Assembly (NCBI RefSeq): GCF_047675955.1
Contig: NC_132925.1
Location: 71,057,622-71,121,621 of the forward strand
DNA from: Chlorocebus sabaeus
Taxonomy: Eukaryota; Chordata; Mammalia; Primates; Cercopithecidae
Direction: 5' to 3'
DNA length: 64,000 bases
Positions 11,577 to 23,325 of this stretch are shown here, in pieces. Made by a program: the position numbers and the translations under genes. The notes under the pieces were generated by a model. It was not told where the DNA came from. It saw only the letters and a list, made by a program, of their open reading frames with translations, and ran no database searches. Position 1 is the stretch's first letter. Each line of letters begins with the position of its first letter.

Positions 11577-11871
11577 TTTTTTTTTTCCGAGACGGAGTCT
11601 CGCTCTGTTGCCCAGGCTGGAGTGCAGTGGCCGGATCTCAGCTCACTGCAAGCTCTGCCTCCCAGGTTCACGCCATTCTCCTGCCTCAGCCTCCCGAGTA
11701 GCTGGGACTACAGGTGCCCACCACTTCGCCCGGCTAATTTTTTGTATTTTTTAGTGGAGACGGGGTTTCACCGTGTTAGCCAGGATGGTCTCGATCTCCT
11801 GACCTCGTGATCCGCCCGTCTCGGCCTCCCAAAGTGCTGGGATTACAGTCTTGAGCCACGGCGCCCGGCCC
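11577..11871 (-). mobile_element. AluY of cercopithecoid (AluYR-like) type
   Basis: Reverse-strand full-length Alu, little diverged. The plus-strand text has 'gtggccggatctcagctcac', 'ccgcccgtctcggcctccc' and 'attacagtcttgagccac'. I associate these variants with macaque/baboon AluYR subfamilies rather than human AluY. Perfect flanks 'gcttttgccacttct' at 11562-11576 and 11872-11886 give a 15-bp target-site duplication. Confidence 0.85.
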
Positions 11872-12595
11872 GCTTTTGCCACTTCTATTCAATATAGTAC
11901 AAGAAGTTTTGTCAGAGCAATTAGATAAAAGGGCATACATATTGAAAAGGAAATAGTAAAATTATCCCTGCTTTCAGATGACATGATTTTATCCATAGGA
12001 AACCCTAAGGATTCCACAAAAACTTTTAGAACCAATAAATGAATTAAGCAACATTGCAGGGTACAAAATCAATTCACACAAATTAGTTGCATTTCTATAT
12101 ATTAGCAATGAACAATCCAAATAAGAAACTAAGAAAATGATTTTTTTACAGTAGCATCAAAAAGAATAAAATACTTAGGAATAAGTTAACTGTGGAGACA
12201 AAAGATTTGTACACCAACAATTATAAATTGCTAAAAAAATTAAAGATGACGTAATTAGGTGAAAAGACATTCTATGTTTATGATTTGGAAGAATATTGTT
12301 AAGATGACAATATTACCCAAAGAAATCTACCAATTCAATGCAAGTCTTATCAAAATTACAATGGTGTTTTTTACAGAAAAGAAAAAAATGCATCCTAAAA
12401 TTCACATGCAATCTCTAGAAACTCCAAATGACCAAAACAATGTTGAAACAAGAACAAAGTTGGAGACATCATACTCCTGGATCTTAAACTCTACCACAAA
12501 GCTATACTGATCAAAACAGTGTGGTATTGGCATAAGGCACAGACTAAAGGGAAAAAAACAGAGAACCCAGCAATAAACCCTCATAATTATGCTCA

Positions 12596-12633
12596 TTTAT
12601 ATATATATACACATATGTGTATGTATATATGTG

Positions 12634-12678
<45 letters not shown>
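12596..12678. repeat. (TA)n/(CA)n compound microsatellite
   Basis: A TA/TATG-rich stretch ('tatatatatatacacatatg') followed by about 16 CA units and then 'atatatta'. It lies inside the old L1 ORF2 and is likely polymorphic in length. Confidence 0.9.
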
Positions 12679-12720
12679 TATTTTTGGGAATGCCAACACC
12701 ACTCAGTGGGGAAAGGAGGA

Positions 12721-12953
12721 TTTTTTTTTTTTTTTGAGATTATCACCCAGGCTGGAGTGCAGTGGTGCAATCTCAGCTCACTGCAACTTCTACCTCATGG
12801 GTTCAAGCAATTCTCCTGTCTCTGCCTCACAAGTAGATGGGGTTTTGCCATGTTGGTCAGGCTGGTCTCGAACTCATGGTCTCAAGTGATTCACCCGCCT
12901 TGAACTCCCAAAGTGCTGGGATTACAGGTGTGAGCCACCATGCGTGCCCAGCC
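12721..12953 (-). mobile_element. Alu SINE with internal deletion
   Basis: T-run, then reverse-strand Alu. The middle ('ggctaattttt' linker and neighbouring part) is missing: 'cacaagtagatg' runs directly into 'gggttttgccatgttgg'. It sits inside the old L1. Confidence 0.9.
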
Positions 12954-14402
12954 CAGGACTTGTCTTTCAACAAATGGCACTGGGTAAACTGGATATCTGC
13001 ATGTAAAATAATAAAGTGGGACCTTTACTTTATGCCACATACAAAAATGAACTCAAAAGGAATCAAAGTTAATAGCTACAACTATAAAACTCTCAGAATA
13101 ATACATAGCAGAAAATCTTCATCATATTATATTTGACACTGAGTTTTTAAAATGTGACACCAAAAGCACAAATAGATAAATAGCAACAAAAAAGCAAATA
13201 AACAAACAGGACTCCATCAAAATATAATGCTTCTGTGCATCAAAGAACACCAATGAGAATGTGAAAAAGGAATTCAAAGAATGGGAGAAAATACTTGCAA
13301 TATTACCTGATAAGTGATTAATATCCAGAATATATAAAGAATTTCTACAACTCAACAACCACACAATTAAAAAAAATAAGCAGAAGACTTCAATAGGTAC
13401 CTCTCCAAATAATCTATACAAATAACTAATGAGACATAACATGCTCAACATTATTGATCATTAGGGAATGTCAAAATCAAAATCACAGTGAGATATCACT
13501 TCACACTCATTAGGATAGCTATTATAAAAAACTGGAAAATAAGTATTGGTGAGATATAGGGAAACTGGAACACTTGTGCATTACTGTTGAGAGTGTAAAA
13601 TGGTGCCACTGCTTAGTGGCAGTTTGGTGGTTCCACAAAACCTTAAATAGAGAATTACCATTCTATTCCCATACAATTACCATATGACTCAGCAATTCTA
13701 CTCCAGGTATATACACAAAAGAATTGAAAGCAGGAACTCGAACAGATATCTGTACATAAATGTTAATAGCAGGATTATTCACAATAGTCAAAAGGTGGTA
13801 CCAACTCAAATGTCCATCAACAGATGAACGGATAAACAAAATGTGGTATACCTATACAATGGAATAGTATTCAGCCATAACAAGGAAACAAATTCTGATG
13901 TGTGCTACTACATGAATGAACCTTGAAATTATCATGTTCAGTGAAATAAACTAGACACAAAAGGACAAATATTGTATGATTCCACTTATTTGAGACACTT
14001 ACAACAGGCAAATCCAAAGACACAGAAAGTTAGAATTTACCAGGGTCTTGGGGGAGGGACAGATGGGGAATTATTTGATGGGTACAGAGTTTCTGTTTGG
14101 GATAGTAAAAAAAGTTCTGGATAGAGATAGTGGTAATGGTTACACGATATCGTGACTATATCTAATGCCACTGGGCTGTACACATAAACAGTTAAAGTGG
14201 TAAATTTTATATTAAATATGTATTTTACATGACAAAAATAAATTTAAAAAATGCTAGCACAAACACAATAAAGATAAAAAACTAAATGCTCACAGAAGGA
14301 TGTCTAGTATTAAACATAGTACTGGAGGTCTTAGCCAGGGGAAAAAAAGCTATAAATCCCTTTTGGAGACCTAATGTACAGTGTGATGACAATAGTTAAT
14401 AA

Positions 14403-14420
14403 AAATTTATTAAATCTGTG
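14403..14420. repeat. Left target-site duplication of L1PA
   Basis: 'aaatttattaaatctgtg' matches 'aaatgtattcaatctttg' (18751-18768) at 15 of 18 positions. It begins AAA, as expected for L1 endonuclease cleavage (TT/AAAA). Confidence 0.85.
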
Positions 14421-15759
14421 AGGCTGGCAAGATGGCTGAATAAGAACAGCTCCAGTCTGCAGCTCCCAGCACAATCAATGCAGGAGGTGGGTAATTTCTG
14501 CAATTCCAACTGAGGTACCTGGCTCATCTCATTGGTACTGGTTAGACAGTGAGTACAGCAGCCCAGGGAGAGTGAGCAGAAGCAGGGTGGGGCGTCACCT
14601 CACCCAGGAAGTGTAAGGGATTGGAGAACTCCCTCACCTAGCCAAGGGAAGCTGCGAGGGACTGTGCTGTGAGGAACAGTGCATTCTGGCCCAGATACTA
14701 TGCTTTTCCCATGGTCTTTACAACCTGCATACCAGGAGATTGCCTCGGGTGCCTACACCACTAGGGCCCTGGATTTCAAGCACAAAATTGGGCAGTCATT
14801 TGGGCAGACGCTGAGCTAGCTGCAGGAGTTTTGTTTTTCATACCCCAGTGGCACCTAGAATGCCAGCGAGACAGAACCATTCACTCCCCTGGAAAGGGGG
14901 CTGAAACCAGGGAGCCAAGTGGTCTAGCTTAGTAGATTCTACCCCCATGGAGCTCAGCAAGCTATGATCTACTGGCTTGAAATTCTCACTGCCAGTACAA
15001 CAGTCTGAAGTTGACCTGGGATGCTGGAACTTGGTGGGGGGAGGGGTGTCCACCATTACTGAGGTTTGAGTAAGTGGTTTTCCCCTCACAGTGTAAGCAA
15101 AGCCGCCAGGAAGTTCGAATTGGGTGGAGCCCACCATAGCTAGGCAAAGCTGCTGTAGCCAGACTGCCACTCTAGGTTCTTCCTCTCTGGGCAGGCCATT
15201 TCTGAAAGAAAGGCAGCAGCCCCAGTCAGGGGCTTATAGATAAAACTCCCATCTTCCTGGGACAGGGCATCTGGGGAAGGGGTGACGGTGGGCACAGCTT
15301 CAGCAGACTTAAATGTTCCTGCCTGCTGACTCTGAAGAGAGCAGCACAGTGCTCGAGGTCTGCTAAGGGACAGCCAGCCTCCTCAAGTGGGTCCCTGATC
15401 CCTGTGCTTCCCCCAGAGAGAAACATCCCAGCAGGGGTGTTTCTCATATAACAGACACCTCATATAGGAGAGTTCTGGCTAGCATCTGGTGGGTGCGCCT
15501 CTGGGACAAAGCTTCCAGAGGAAGGAACGGGTAGCAATCTTTGCTGTTCTACAGCCTCTGCTGGGGATACCTAGGCAAACAGGGTCTGGAGGGTCCTCCA
15601 GCAAACTCCAGCAAACCTGCAGGAGAGGGGCCTGACTATTAGATGGAAATCTACCAAACAGAAAGGAATATCATTATCATCAACAGAAAGGACATCCACA
15701 CAAAAACCCCATCTGAAGGACACCAACATCAAAGACCAAAGGTAGATAAATCCATGAAG
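14421..15759 (+). promoter_or_regulatory. L1PA 5' UTR (internal promoter remnant)
   Basis: Begins 'aggctggcaagatggctgaa', an L1PA 5' end with the YY1-type 'aagatggc' motif at 14428-14435. It continues in typical GC-richer L1 5' UTR sequence. This is known to act as an RNA polymerase II promoter in active L1s; activity of this decayed copy is not shown. Confidence 0.8.
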
Positions 15760-16830
15760 ATGGGGAAAAAAAAAATGTGCAAAAAGGCTGAAAATTCCAA
15801 AAACCAGAATGCCTCTTCTTCTCCAAAGATTTACAACTCCTCACCAGCAAGGGAACAAAACTGGATGGAGAATAAGTTTGACACATTGACAGAAGTAGGA
15901 TTCAGAAGGTGGGCAATAACAAACTCCTCTGAGCTAAAGGAGAATGTTTTAACCTAATGCAAGGAAGCTAAGAACCTTGAAGAAAGGCTAGAGGAATTGC
16001 TAACTAGAATAGCCAGTTTAAAGAAGAACATAAATGATCTGATGGAGCTGAAAAACACAGCACGAGAATTTTGTGAGGCATACACAAGTATCAACAACTG
16101 AATTGATCAAGCAGAAGAAAGGATATCAGAGACCAAAGATCAACTTACAGAAATGAAGTGTGAATAGAAGATTAGAGAGAAAAGAATGAAAAAGAATGAA
16201 CAAAATCTCCAAGAAATATGGGACTATGTGAAAAGACCAAATATACATTTGATTGGTGTACCAGAAAGTGACAAGGAGAATGGAATCATGTTGGAAAACA
16301 CTCTTCAGGATATTATCCAGGAGAACTTCCCCAACCTAGCAAGGCAGGCCAACTTTCAAATTCAGGAAATACAGAAAACAGCACTAAGATGCTCCTTGAG
16401 AAAAGCAACCCCAAGACACATAATCATCAGATTCACAAAGGTCAAAATGAAGGAAAAAATGTTAAGGGCAGCTAGAGAGAAAGGTTGGGTTACCCACAAA
16501 GGGAAGCCTATCAGACTAACAGCAGATATCTCTGCAGAGAACCTACAAGCCAGAGGAGAGTGAGGGCCAATATTCAACATTCTTAAAGAAAATAATTTTC
16601 AATCCAGGATTTCATATCCAGCCAAACTGAGATTCATAAGTGAAGGAGAAATAAAGTCCTTTGTAGACAAGCAAATGCTGAGAGATTTTATCACCACTAG
16701 GCCTGTCTTATAAAAGCTCCTGAAGGAAGCACTAAATATGGAAAGGAAAAACTGGTACCAGTCACGGCGAAAACACACCAAATTGTAAAGACCATCAACC
16801 CTATGAAGAAACAGCATCAACTAATGGGCA
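15760..16830 (+). pseudogene. L1 ORF1 pseudogene
   Basis: ORF1 encodes the L1 RNA-binding chaperone that trimerises through a coiled coil. The ATG at 15760 starts MGKKKMCKKAENSK, recognisable as an ORF1p N-terminus. The frame is broken by stops at 15955, 16099, 16165 and 16561 (the last replacing a Trp codon). The longest intact piece (16186-16563) holds the RRM and start of the C-terminal domain (QEIWDYVKRPN, ENFPNLARQ, KPIRLTADIS). Leucine/glutamate heptads between about 15960 and 16160 mark the coiled coil. The C-terminal part after 16563 continues in frame to about 16790. It is non-functional, and the 3' limit is approximate. Confidence 0.9.
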
Positions 16831-16920
16831 AAATAACCAGCTAGCATCATAATGATAGTGTGTGTGATCAAATTCACACATAATAATATTAACTTTAAAT
16901 ATAAATGGACTAAATGCTCA

Positions 16921-18542
16921 GTCGCAGGATACAAAAATCAATGTGCAAAAATTGCAAGCATTTCTATATACCAATAACAGTCAAACAGAGAGCCAAATTA
17001 TGAGTGAACTCCCATTCACAATAGCTACAAAGAGAATAAAATACCTAGGAATGCAACTTACAAGGGATGTGAAGGACCTCTTCAAGGAGAACTACAAACC
17101 ACTGCCCAAGGAAGTAAGAGAGGACACAAACGGAAAAACATTCCATGCTCATGGATAAGAAGAATCAATATCGTGAAAATCACCATACTGCCCAAAGTAA
17201 TTCATAGATTCATAGCTATCCCCATCAAGCTGCCATTGACTTTCCTCACAGAATTAGAAAAAAATACTTTAAATTTTATATGGAACCAAAAAAGAACCCA
17301 TATAGCCAAGACAATCCTAAGCAAAAAGAACAAGGCTGGAGGCATCACGCTACCTGACTTCAAACTATTCTACAAGGCTACAGTAACCAAAACAGCATGG
17401 TACTGGTACCAAAACAGATATGTAGACTAATGAAACAGAACAGAGGCCTCAGAAATAACACACATCTACAACCATCTGGTCTTTGAGAAACCTGACAAAA
17501 ACAAGCAAGGGGGAAAGGATTCCCTACTTAATAAATGGTGTTGGGAAAAGTGGCTAGCCATATGCAGAAAACTGAAACTGGACCCCTTCCTTACACCTTA
17601 TACAAAAATTAACTCAAGATGGATTAAAGACTTAAACGTAAGACTTAAGCCATAATAACTCTAGAAGAAATCCTAGGCAATCATTCAGGACATAGGCATG
17701 GGCAAAGACTTCATGACTAAAACACCAAAAACAATGGCAACAAAAGCGGCAATTGACAAATTGGATGTAACGAAACTAAAGAGCTTCTGCACAGCAAAAG
17801 AAACTATCAGAGTGAACAGGCAACCTACAGAATGGGAGAAAATTTTTACAACCTATCCATCTGTCAAAGGGCTAATATCCAGAATCTACAAGGAACTTAA
17901 ACAAATTTACCAGAAAAAAAAAAAACCCATCAAAAAGTGGGCAACAGATATAAGCAGACACTTCTCAAAAGACATTGATGCGGCCAACAAACGTATATAA
18001 AAAGAAAGCTCATCATCACTGGTCATTAGAGAAATGCAAATCAAAAACACAATGAGATACCATCTCACACCAGTTAGAATGACCATGATTAAAAGGTCAG
18101 GAAACAACAGATGCTGGAGAGGATGTGGAGAAATGGGAATGGTTTTACACTGTTGGTGGGAGTGTAAGTTCAACCATTGTGGAAGACAGTGTGGTGATTC
18201 CTCAAGGATCTAGAACCAGAAATACCATTTGACCCAGCAATTCTATTACTGGGTATATACCCAAATAATTATAAATCGTTCTACTATAAAGACACATGCA
18301 CACATATGTTTACTGCAACACTGTTCACAATAGCAAAGACTTAGAATCAACCCAAATGCCCATCAATGATAGACTGGATAAAGAAAATGTGGCACATATA
18401 TACCATGGAATACTATGCAGCCATAAAAAAGGATGAGTTTATGTCCTTTGCAGGGACATGGATGAACCTGGAAACCATCATTCTCAGCAAACTAACACAA
18501 GAACAGAAAACCAAACACCTCATGTTCTCACTCATAAGTTGA
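16921..18542 (+). pseudogene. L1 ORF2 3' half, pseudogene
   Basis: ORF2 encodes endonuclease and reverse transcriptase. Here only the end of the RT domain and the C-terminal part remain. Upstream L1 text ('ggactaaatgctca', near the ORF2 start) joins directly at about 16920 to the late-RT text 'caggatacaaaaatcaatgt', so endonuclease and the RT catalytic motifs are absent. Surviving peptides include IKYLGMQLTRDVKDL (17036-17080) and NKAGGITLPDF (17332-17364) in a different frame, showing frameshifting. The C-terminal zinc-knuckle region follows. It ends at TGA 18540-18542. Confidence 0.9.
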
Positions 18543-18750
18543 ACAATGAGAAGAGATGGACACAGGGAGGGGAACATCACACACCAGGGTCTGTCAACGG
18601 GTAGAGAGCTAGGGGAGGGATAGCATTAGGAGAAATACCTAATGTAGATGGCAGGTTGATGGGTGCAGCAAACGAACCTGGCATGCGTATACGTATGTAA
18701 CAACCCTGAACGTTCTGCACATGTATGTGAGAACTTAAAGTTCAATTTAA

Positions 18751-18768
18751 AAATGTATTCAATCTTTG
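18751..18768. repeat. Right target-site duplication of L1PA
   Basis: 'aaatgtattcaatctttg' pairs with 14403-14420. The element's A-rich tail is nearly gone, leaving 'ttcaatttaa'. Confidence 0.85.
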
Positions 18769-18962
18769 TAATTTGCTGAGAATAGATTTTAAGTATTCTT
18801 ACTGCCAAAAAAGAGATGACTGTGAGGTGATTAATATTTTGATAGCTTAATTTTGTTAATCACTTCTCAATGTATATGTATATCAAAATATGTTGCAAAC
18901 CTTAAATACATACTATTTTTATTTGTCAATTATACCTCAGTAAATGTGGAAAAAATAACACT
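18769..18962 (+). mobile_element. 3' end of the older L1M element
   Basis: Resumes the L1M 3' UTR interrupted at 14402: 'tttgctgagaatagatttta', 'ttgttaatcacttctcaatg', and terminal 'tttgtcaattatacctcagt' 'aaatgtgg'. Joining the two halves reproduces a continuous L1M 3' end. Confidence 0.85.
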
Positions 18963-20334
18963 CTTAAATAAGTGGCAAATTTCTTTTTGAAAAAAAAAAT
19001 AAGACCTTATAGGAAAATTGAGAAAATGGTGAGATGATGCTAAGAAAATTGCCAAATATTTTCAATGGTGGGAAAGAAGGAGAATCCAGGAGCACAGTTG
19101 ATATTTGACCAAGTAGAGAGTTTCACCAAACACTGACATGTGCATATATTCCATTCTCGGTTGCCCTTGAAGTGGCCCATGCTTTGTGATAATGATACCA
19201 TTTTAAGAAAATTCACAGCAAGTTATGTAGAAATCAAAATCAGCATGAATCAAATTCTTATTGCCAGTAATTAGAGGTTGAGTAACCCACACAGTGAGAT
19301 AAGTTGGGGAGGTCTTTGGGCTGCATACAAAGAACCTGAGTTTATAGACAGGTTATATTAAGTCTGTATATCTGAGTATTGCTGGTTATTTCACATGTTT
19401 CCCCCGCACTGACTCAATTACAACCAGAGACAAAATGTTAAGTAGCTATAAAGCCATTCTGTTATATTCCTACAAATAACTATCACTGCAAGAAGGCATT
19501 TGGATGGAGAATGAGAAAAGATCGTCTTGGTGGTCTGTAGAGACCTGCCCCTTGAGTCTGCGCATGGAAAAATAGAGGTACTACACTCAAAGAGAAAATC
19601 GAAAATTTTCAAAAAGTCCCTGAAGCAGAAGCAGTGTAAGACACATCTAAGAGTAACATAGTAAAAATTTAACCTATTGGAAATGAAACCTTCTAATGAA
19701 TCTTAGGGCAAAGAGTCATCATTTATAGGTAACATGAGAAGTGCAGCCATTTCAACAGTGAAATCACAGACCTTTGGAAAGTACTGTTAATGAGACTTGT
19801 ACTTAAAGTGTGTAGTATGCAGGAGTAGAAATCTTCAAAAGAAAAATAATTCTAGTCTTGAGTTCCACTGAGAAGCAAAAAATAGCAACAAATAAACATT
19901 CAGTTCAATAATATAAAAAAGAACTGACAAGAAGTTTGAAAGAATTAAGATTAAAGAATTAATTAAAAAGCAAAAATGGAGATTTGAGAGAAAACCATGA
20001 GAGCTGGATATATATAAAAGGACAAATAAAATAGATTTTTGCTAGTTTGAATTACAAAAAAGACAAGACAAGTTTGGAAGGAGAAGGAGCTTATTAGTAT
20101 ATCTGGAAAAGATTTTTAAGTTATAAAAATATGCTGTATAAAGCTCATGTGTATTTAAAAATCTAAACTAAAGAAATGATTATTGAGATAAATATTTAAA
20201 ATAGATTCATGATCAGCATACTCACAAAGTAAGTTGAAAATGGTAGAACAGATCTATGTCCTACAAAGGAGAGGAGAAAAATATTATGTTGCTGAGTCTA
20301 CAAAACTACTTAATATGTTTTAGAGCATGTGTGA
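18963..20334. other. Unassigned AT-rich sequence, possibly old L1/HAL1 in part
   Basis: No gene recognised. From about 19860 the A-rich text resembles very old L1-like sequence on the plus strand, but not well enough to call. Confidence 0.35.
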
Positions 20335-20712
20335 GGATGATGCTGTCGACTAATTTTGTTTTTCTGCCACTTCATAAGTTGAAGTCCTAATCTTCAGTGT
20401 GAGTGTATTTGGAGACAGGATCTTTCAGAGGTAATTAAGATTAAGTCAAGTCCTAAGGGTGTGGCCCTAATCCAGCAGGATTAGTGACTTTAAATAAGAA
20501 ACACCAGAGGGCTTTCTTTTTCTCACTGCCACGTGAAGATATAATAAGGAAGCAGCCATCTACAAGCTGGGAAGAAAGCCTTCACCTGAAACGAAATCAG
20601 CTGCACCTAGACTTTGGATTTCCCAGCCTCCAGACATGTGAGAAATGAATTTGTTGTTTAAGCCACCCAGTCTGTGGCAGTTTGTTATGGCAACCCGAGC
20701 TAACCGATTACA
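20335..20712 (+). mobile_element. MLT1-type MaLR LTR
   Basis: Landmarks in order: 'ataagttgaagtcctaatct', 'tatttggagacaggatcttt', 'ccctaatccagcaggatta', 'tgccacgtgaaga', 'ttgttgtttaagccacccag' and terminal 'gcaacccgagctaaccgatt'. It lies inside older L1-like sequence. Confidence 0.85.
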
Positions 20713-21540
20713 GATGGAAACCTTCCCAATTTATTTTTATCAAAGTAACAAAACTAATTCCAAAACCTACAAATAGTACTGAAAAATTATGGGCCAGTCT
20801 CCTAACAGTTTAAAAATCCAAAAGAAAATATTGAATGAATTCAGCAAAATATTCAAAGAATTAACTTGACATTGTAGTTTTACATTAAAGCAGGATCAGA
20901 ACAGTTGAACACTTGTAGTTTTATTAATCTCATATGCATATAAATAGGCTAAAACAAGGGTCAAAAAACTTCTTTCTGTAAAAGACCAGTGAATATGTTA
21001 GACTGTGTGCAAAAGCAGTCTCTGTTATAAGTAGTCAGTTATTTCATTGTGGCCCCAAAGTAGCGTTAGGTAATATGTAAATAAACGGCTGAGGCTGTGT
21101 TTCAATATAACATTATTAAAACAAGAGTGGGTTTTGCTAACCTCTGGGACAAGGAAGAAACAAAGATTTTATATCTCTAGAGGCTAGAAAGGGATTGATA
21201 GAATTGCACATATAGTACTTTAAATAGAAATCTCAGTAAAACAATGAATAAAATCAATTTTATGAGCATAGATAATCTTTTATAAGGAAACATGAGAAAT
21301 GCAGCTTTTACAGTCAGGAAAGAAGTTACTGATGCCTAGTATTTTATTGCTATTATTCAATGTTGCACTAGATGTCTTAGCCAATGCAACAAGACAAAAA
21401 ATAAATGACAGTCTAGCAGAAAAGATAACTTCTATACAATAAATTTTTTTTCTATCCTAATATGCAAGAAAATCAACTGAAAAAATTTTAGAACGAATGC
21501 AGATTTGAATTGTGTGGTTAGATAAAAGATAAATATACAG
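20713..21540 (+). mobile_element. Old L1M/HAL1 ORF2-derived fragment
   Basis: Diverged matches to L1 RT-region text: 'ttatgggccagtctcct', 'gaatgaattcagcaaaatat', 'ttcaatgttgcactagatgt' and 'cttagccaatgcaacaagac'. It is interrupted by a hAT MITE. Confidence 0.5.
20955..21155 (+). mobile_element. hAT-Charlie MITE (MER58-like)
   Basis: Contains 'aacttctttctgtaaaagac', 'agcagtctctgttataagta', 'taaataaacggctgaggctg' and 'tttgctaacctctggga', the order of the 'ggcaaactttttctgtaaag' MITE family. I place it near MER58, but the exact name is uncertain. Confidence 0.7.
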
Positions 21541-21924
21541 AAAAATCAATAGTGTTCTTTATTAAAACTGAAGAAGACTCCCAAATATTATTTTCCTGAA
21601 CAATGACACATCCTGCTAAGTGATTAGGCCCTGCTGAAGGGAAACATGGCTGTTGTGAGCCACTGTTAGGGATGGGAGTTGATGGCATCATTGGAGTGGG
21701 ATACATAAAGAAGTAACTATTGAGTCTCACTGAAGAATGTAAAGAAGCCATGAATCAAGGGAAATCTATATGGTCCCCCTGGATGAAAAAGTTGGTCATT
21801 GTCTGAATACTTAATCTCCAATAAAATCAGAAAAGCATGAATTTTAACTAGAAAAGTCATTCAGTCGCCAAATAATTAGTCTAGCCACCCTTCTAAGGGC
21901 TTGGTTTCATTAAAGAATAAAATG
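21541..21924. other. Unassigned sequence
   Basis: No gene or repeat recognised. Confidence 0.35.
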
Positions 21925-22350
21925 CAAAGGTTCTTGTTCTTGTAGCTTCTTTCTGGCCCTTATTGAGATTACATTCTAGCCAGGCAAGATAGGCCATAAG
22001 CTATAAGCCTAATTACATATTTTAGAAGGTGGTTAAAGAGGCATAAAAGCGAGAGAAGGAAGATCAAAAGTTGAGTAGCAGTCAATTTTAAATAGTGGGG
22101 TTAGGTGTGCCCTTACTGACGAGGAGGTGACATTTAAGCAAAAGCCCAGAGGTCCAACAGGACTCCTTTAAGTCTATCTGGGGAAGAAACATCCCAGGTC
22201 GAAGTCAGTGCCAAGGCTCTAAGGCATGGATAAGAATTAGAAGGAATAGAGGTAAGAGCAAGGAGCCAGCCTGACTGGAGTGAAATGAACATGTAAGGGG
22301 GTAAAAAGTAAGGCATGATGTATGACAGATACAGGAAGAGGTCATGTAGT
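21925..22350 (-). mobile_element. L2 LINE, reverse strand
   Basis: The text 'attacattctagccaggcaa', 'aattttaaatagtggggtta', 'cgaggaggtgacatttaagc', 'catcccaggtcgaag' and 'ggagccagcctgactggagt' follows the reverse complement of the L2 ORF2-3' UTR region. Confidence 0.75.
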
Positions 22351-22689
22351 TCCAGCATTCATTGTGTGAGTCTACAGTAAAATGCTAATTATTAAATAGT
22401 ACAATGTTAGTATTACTGGAATAGGTTTCTTTAATTATATAATAATTGAACCTGCTATGTAGCAGGTCAATAAAACAGCCTCAATAAAATAGAAAAAATC
22501 ATTTAGAAGAGCTAAATATTGGATAATTCATATAAGATAGGTTTGGTGTTCCATATTTAGAATAGCCACCTTGCGGGCAGGGGTGGTAAGGGAGGGGAAT
22601 GATCTAGTTGAATTGTACCATGGAAGAAGAGGCCGGAGATTTGGAGTGCAAGATGGACTCGGGCTGTTATTGCTAGCTTTGAATACAGA

Positions 22690-23045
22690 GGAAGCAAGCC
22701 CTGGCAGGAGTCAGAAGCCTGGAATCAGTCTTCATGTTGTCACTGGTTGATCCTGTGAAAGTTATATAGCCTCTCTGGGTCCTGATTTCCTCAGTCCCGG
22801 TCACTGTTTCCTTTCCAGAGTGCCATTGAACACTTACCAGTGGATAAGACCCTAGGGGTATGGTGTCCAAACTTTAGTTCAAATCCTGACTTGACTAGAG
22901 AGTAACTGTGAGACCATGGCATTTATCTAACCTCTGCTTTTCATTGTTCCCATCTGCAAAGAGGAACAAAACTCCTATTATACAGGCAGGAATGGAATAG
23001 ATATATAATACACATTATGTAGTATACTTAGGTGCTCAGTAACTT
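22690..23045 (+). mobile_element. MIR SINE(s), forward
   Basis: The clearest part is 22860-23045: 'tttagttcaaatcctgactt', 'accatggcatttatctaacc', 'tgttcccatctgcaaagagg' and 'aggtgctcagtaactttg'. The preceding 22690-22800 shows similar but weaker MIR order and may be a second copy. Confidence 0.65.
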
Positions 23046-23084
23046 TGTCCCCTTTTGTTTTTCAGAAGTAAAATATTCTTGAAA

Positions 23085-23325
23085 TAAGAGAACAATAGTA
23101 ATACAAGTTTACTATTTGTGTTCCGGGCACTTTTTATTACCTAAAACTTCATGAGATCGGTGTTATTATTCCCATGTTACTTATCAGAAAACTGAGGCTG
23201 TAAGGGATACAAAACTTGCTCAAATAGTAAATAGACTATTTAGTAAATAGAATGCGTCTAATAGTAAATAGAATAAGTCTAACTTATTCCAGAGCTCAAC
23301 TTTTAATCACTACCATTTAATGCTT
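23085..23325 (-). mobile_element. MIR SINE, reverse, with small internal tandem duplication
   Basis: 'ttccgggcactttttattac', 'tattattcccatgttactta' and 'cagaaaactgaggctgtaag' mark a reverse MIR. At 23225-23285 the block 'agtaaatagaatgcgtctaa' recurs as 'agtaaatagaataagtctaa', a local tandem copy. Confidence 0.65.

Larger units (their letters stand above)
10173..14402 (+). mobile_element. Old L1 (L1M/L1MA type), 5'-truncated, host of several insertions
   Basis: Colinear with L1 ORF2 from before the reverse-transcriptase domain ('ccactgggtcaaagaagaaa', 'gaaagtggaggcattctcac') through the RT region and 3' half ('ccatcaacagatgaacggat') into an L1M 3' UTR ('gagacctaatgtacagtgtg'). The 3' end resumes at 18769-18962 after the younger L1PA. 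No frame is intact; stops and frameshifts are throughout. It contains AluJ, AluYR-like and a deleted Alu, plus a microsatellite. Confidence 0.85.
14421..18750 (+). mobile_element. L1PA-type LINE-1, nested in older L1, internally deleted
   Basis: About 4.33 kb, bounded by an 18-bp target-site duplication with three mismatches. It contains, in order, the L1PA 5' UTR (14421-15759), ORF1 remnant (from 15760), inter-ORF sequence, a deletion junction near 16920, the ORF2 3' half (to 18542) and a 3' UTR ending 'gcacatgtatgtgagaactt'. Age is intermediate (L1PA6-8 range is my estimate from the ORF1 coiled-coil type and divergence). It cannot move: both ORFs are broken and the ORF2 endonuclease and most of the RT domain are missing. 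Confidence 0.93.
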
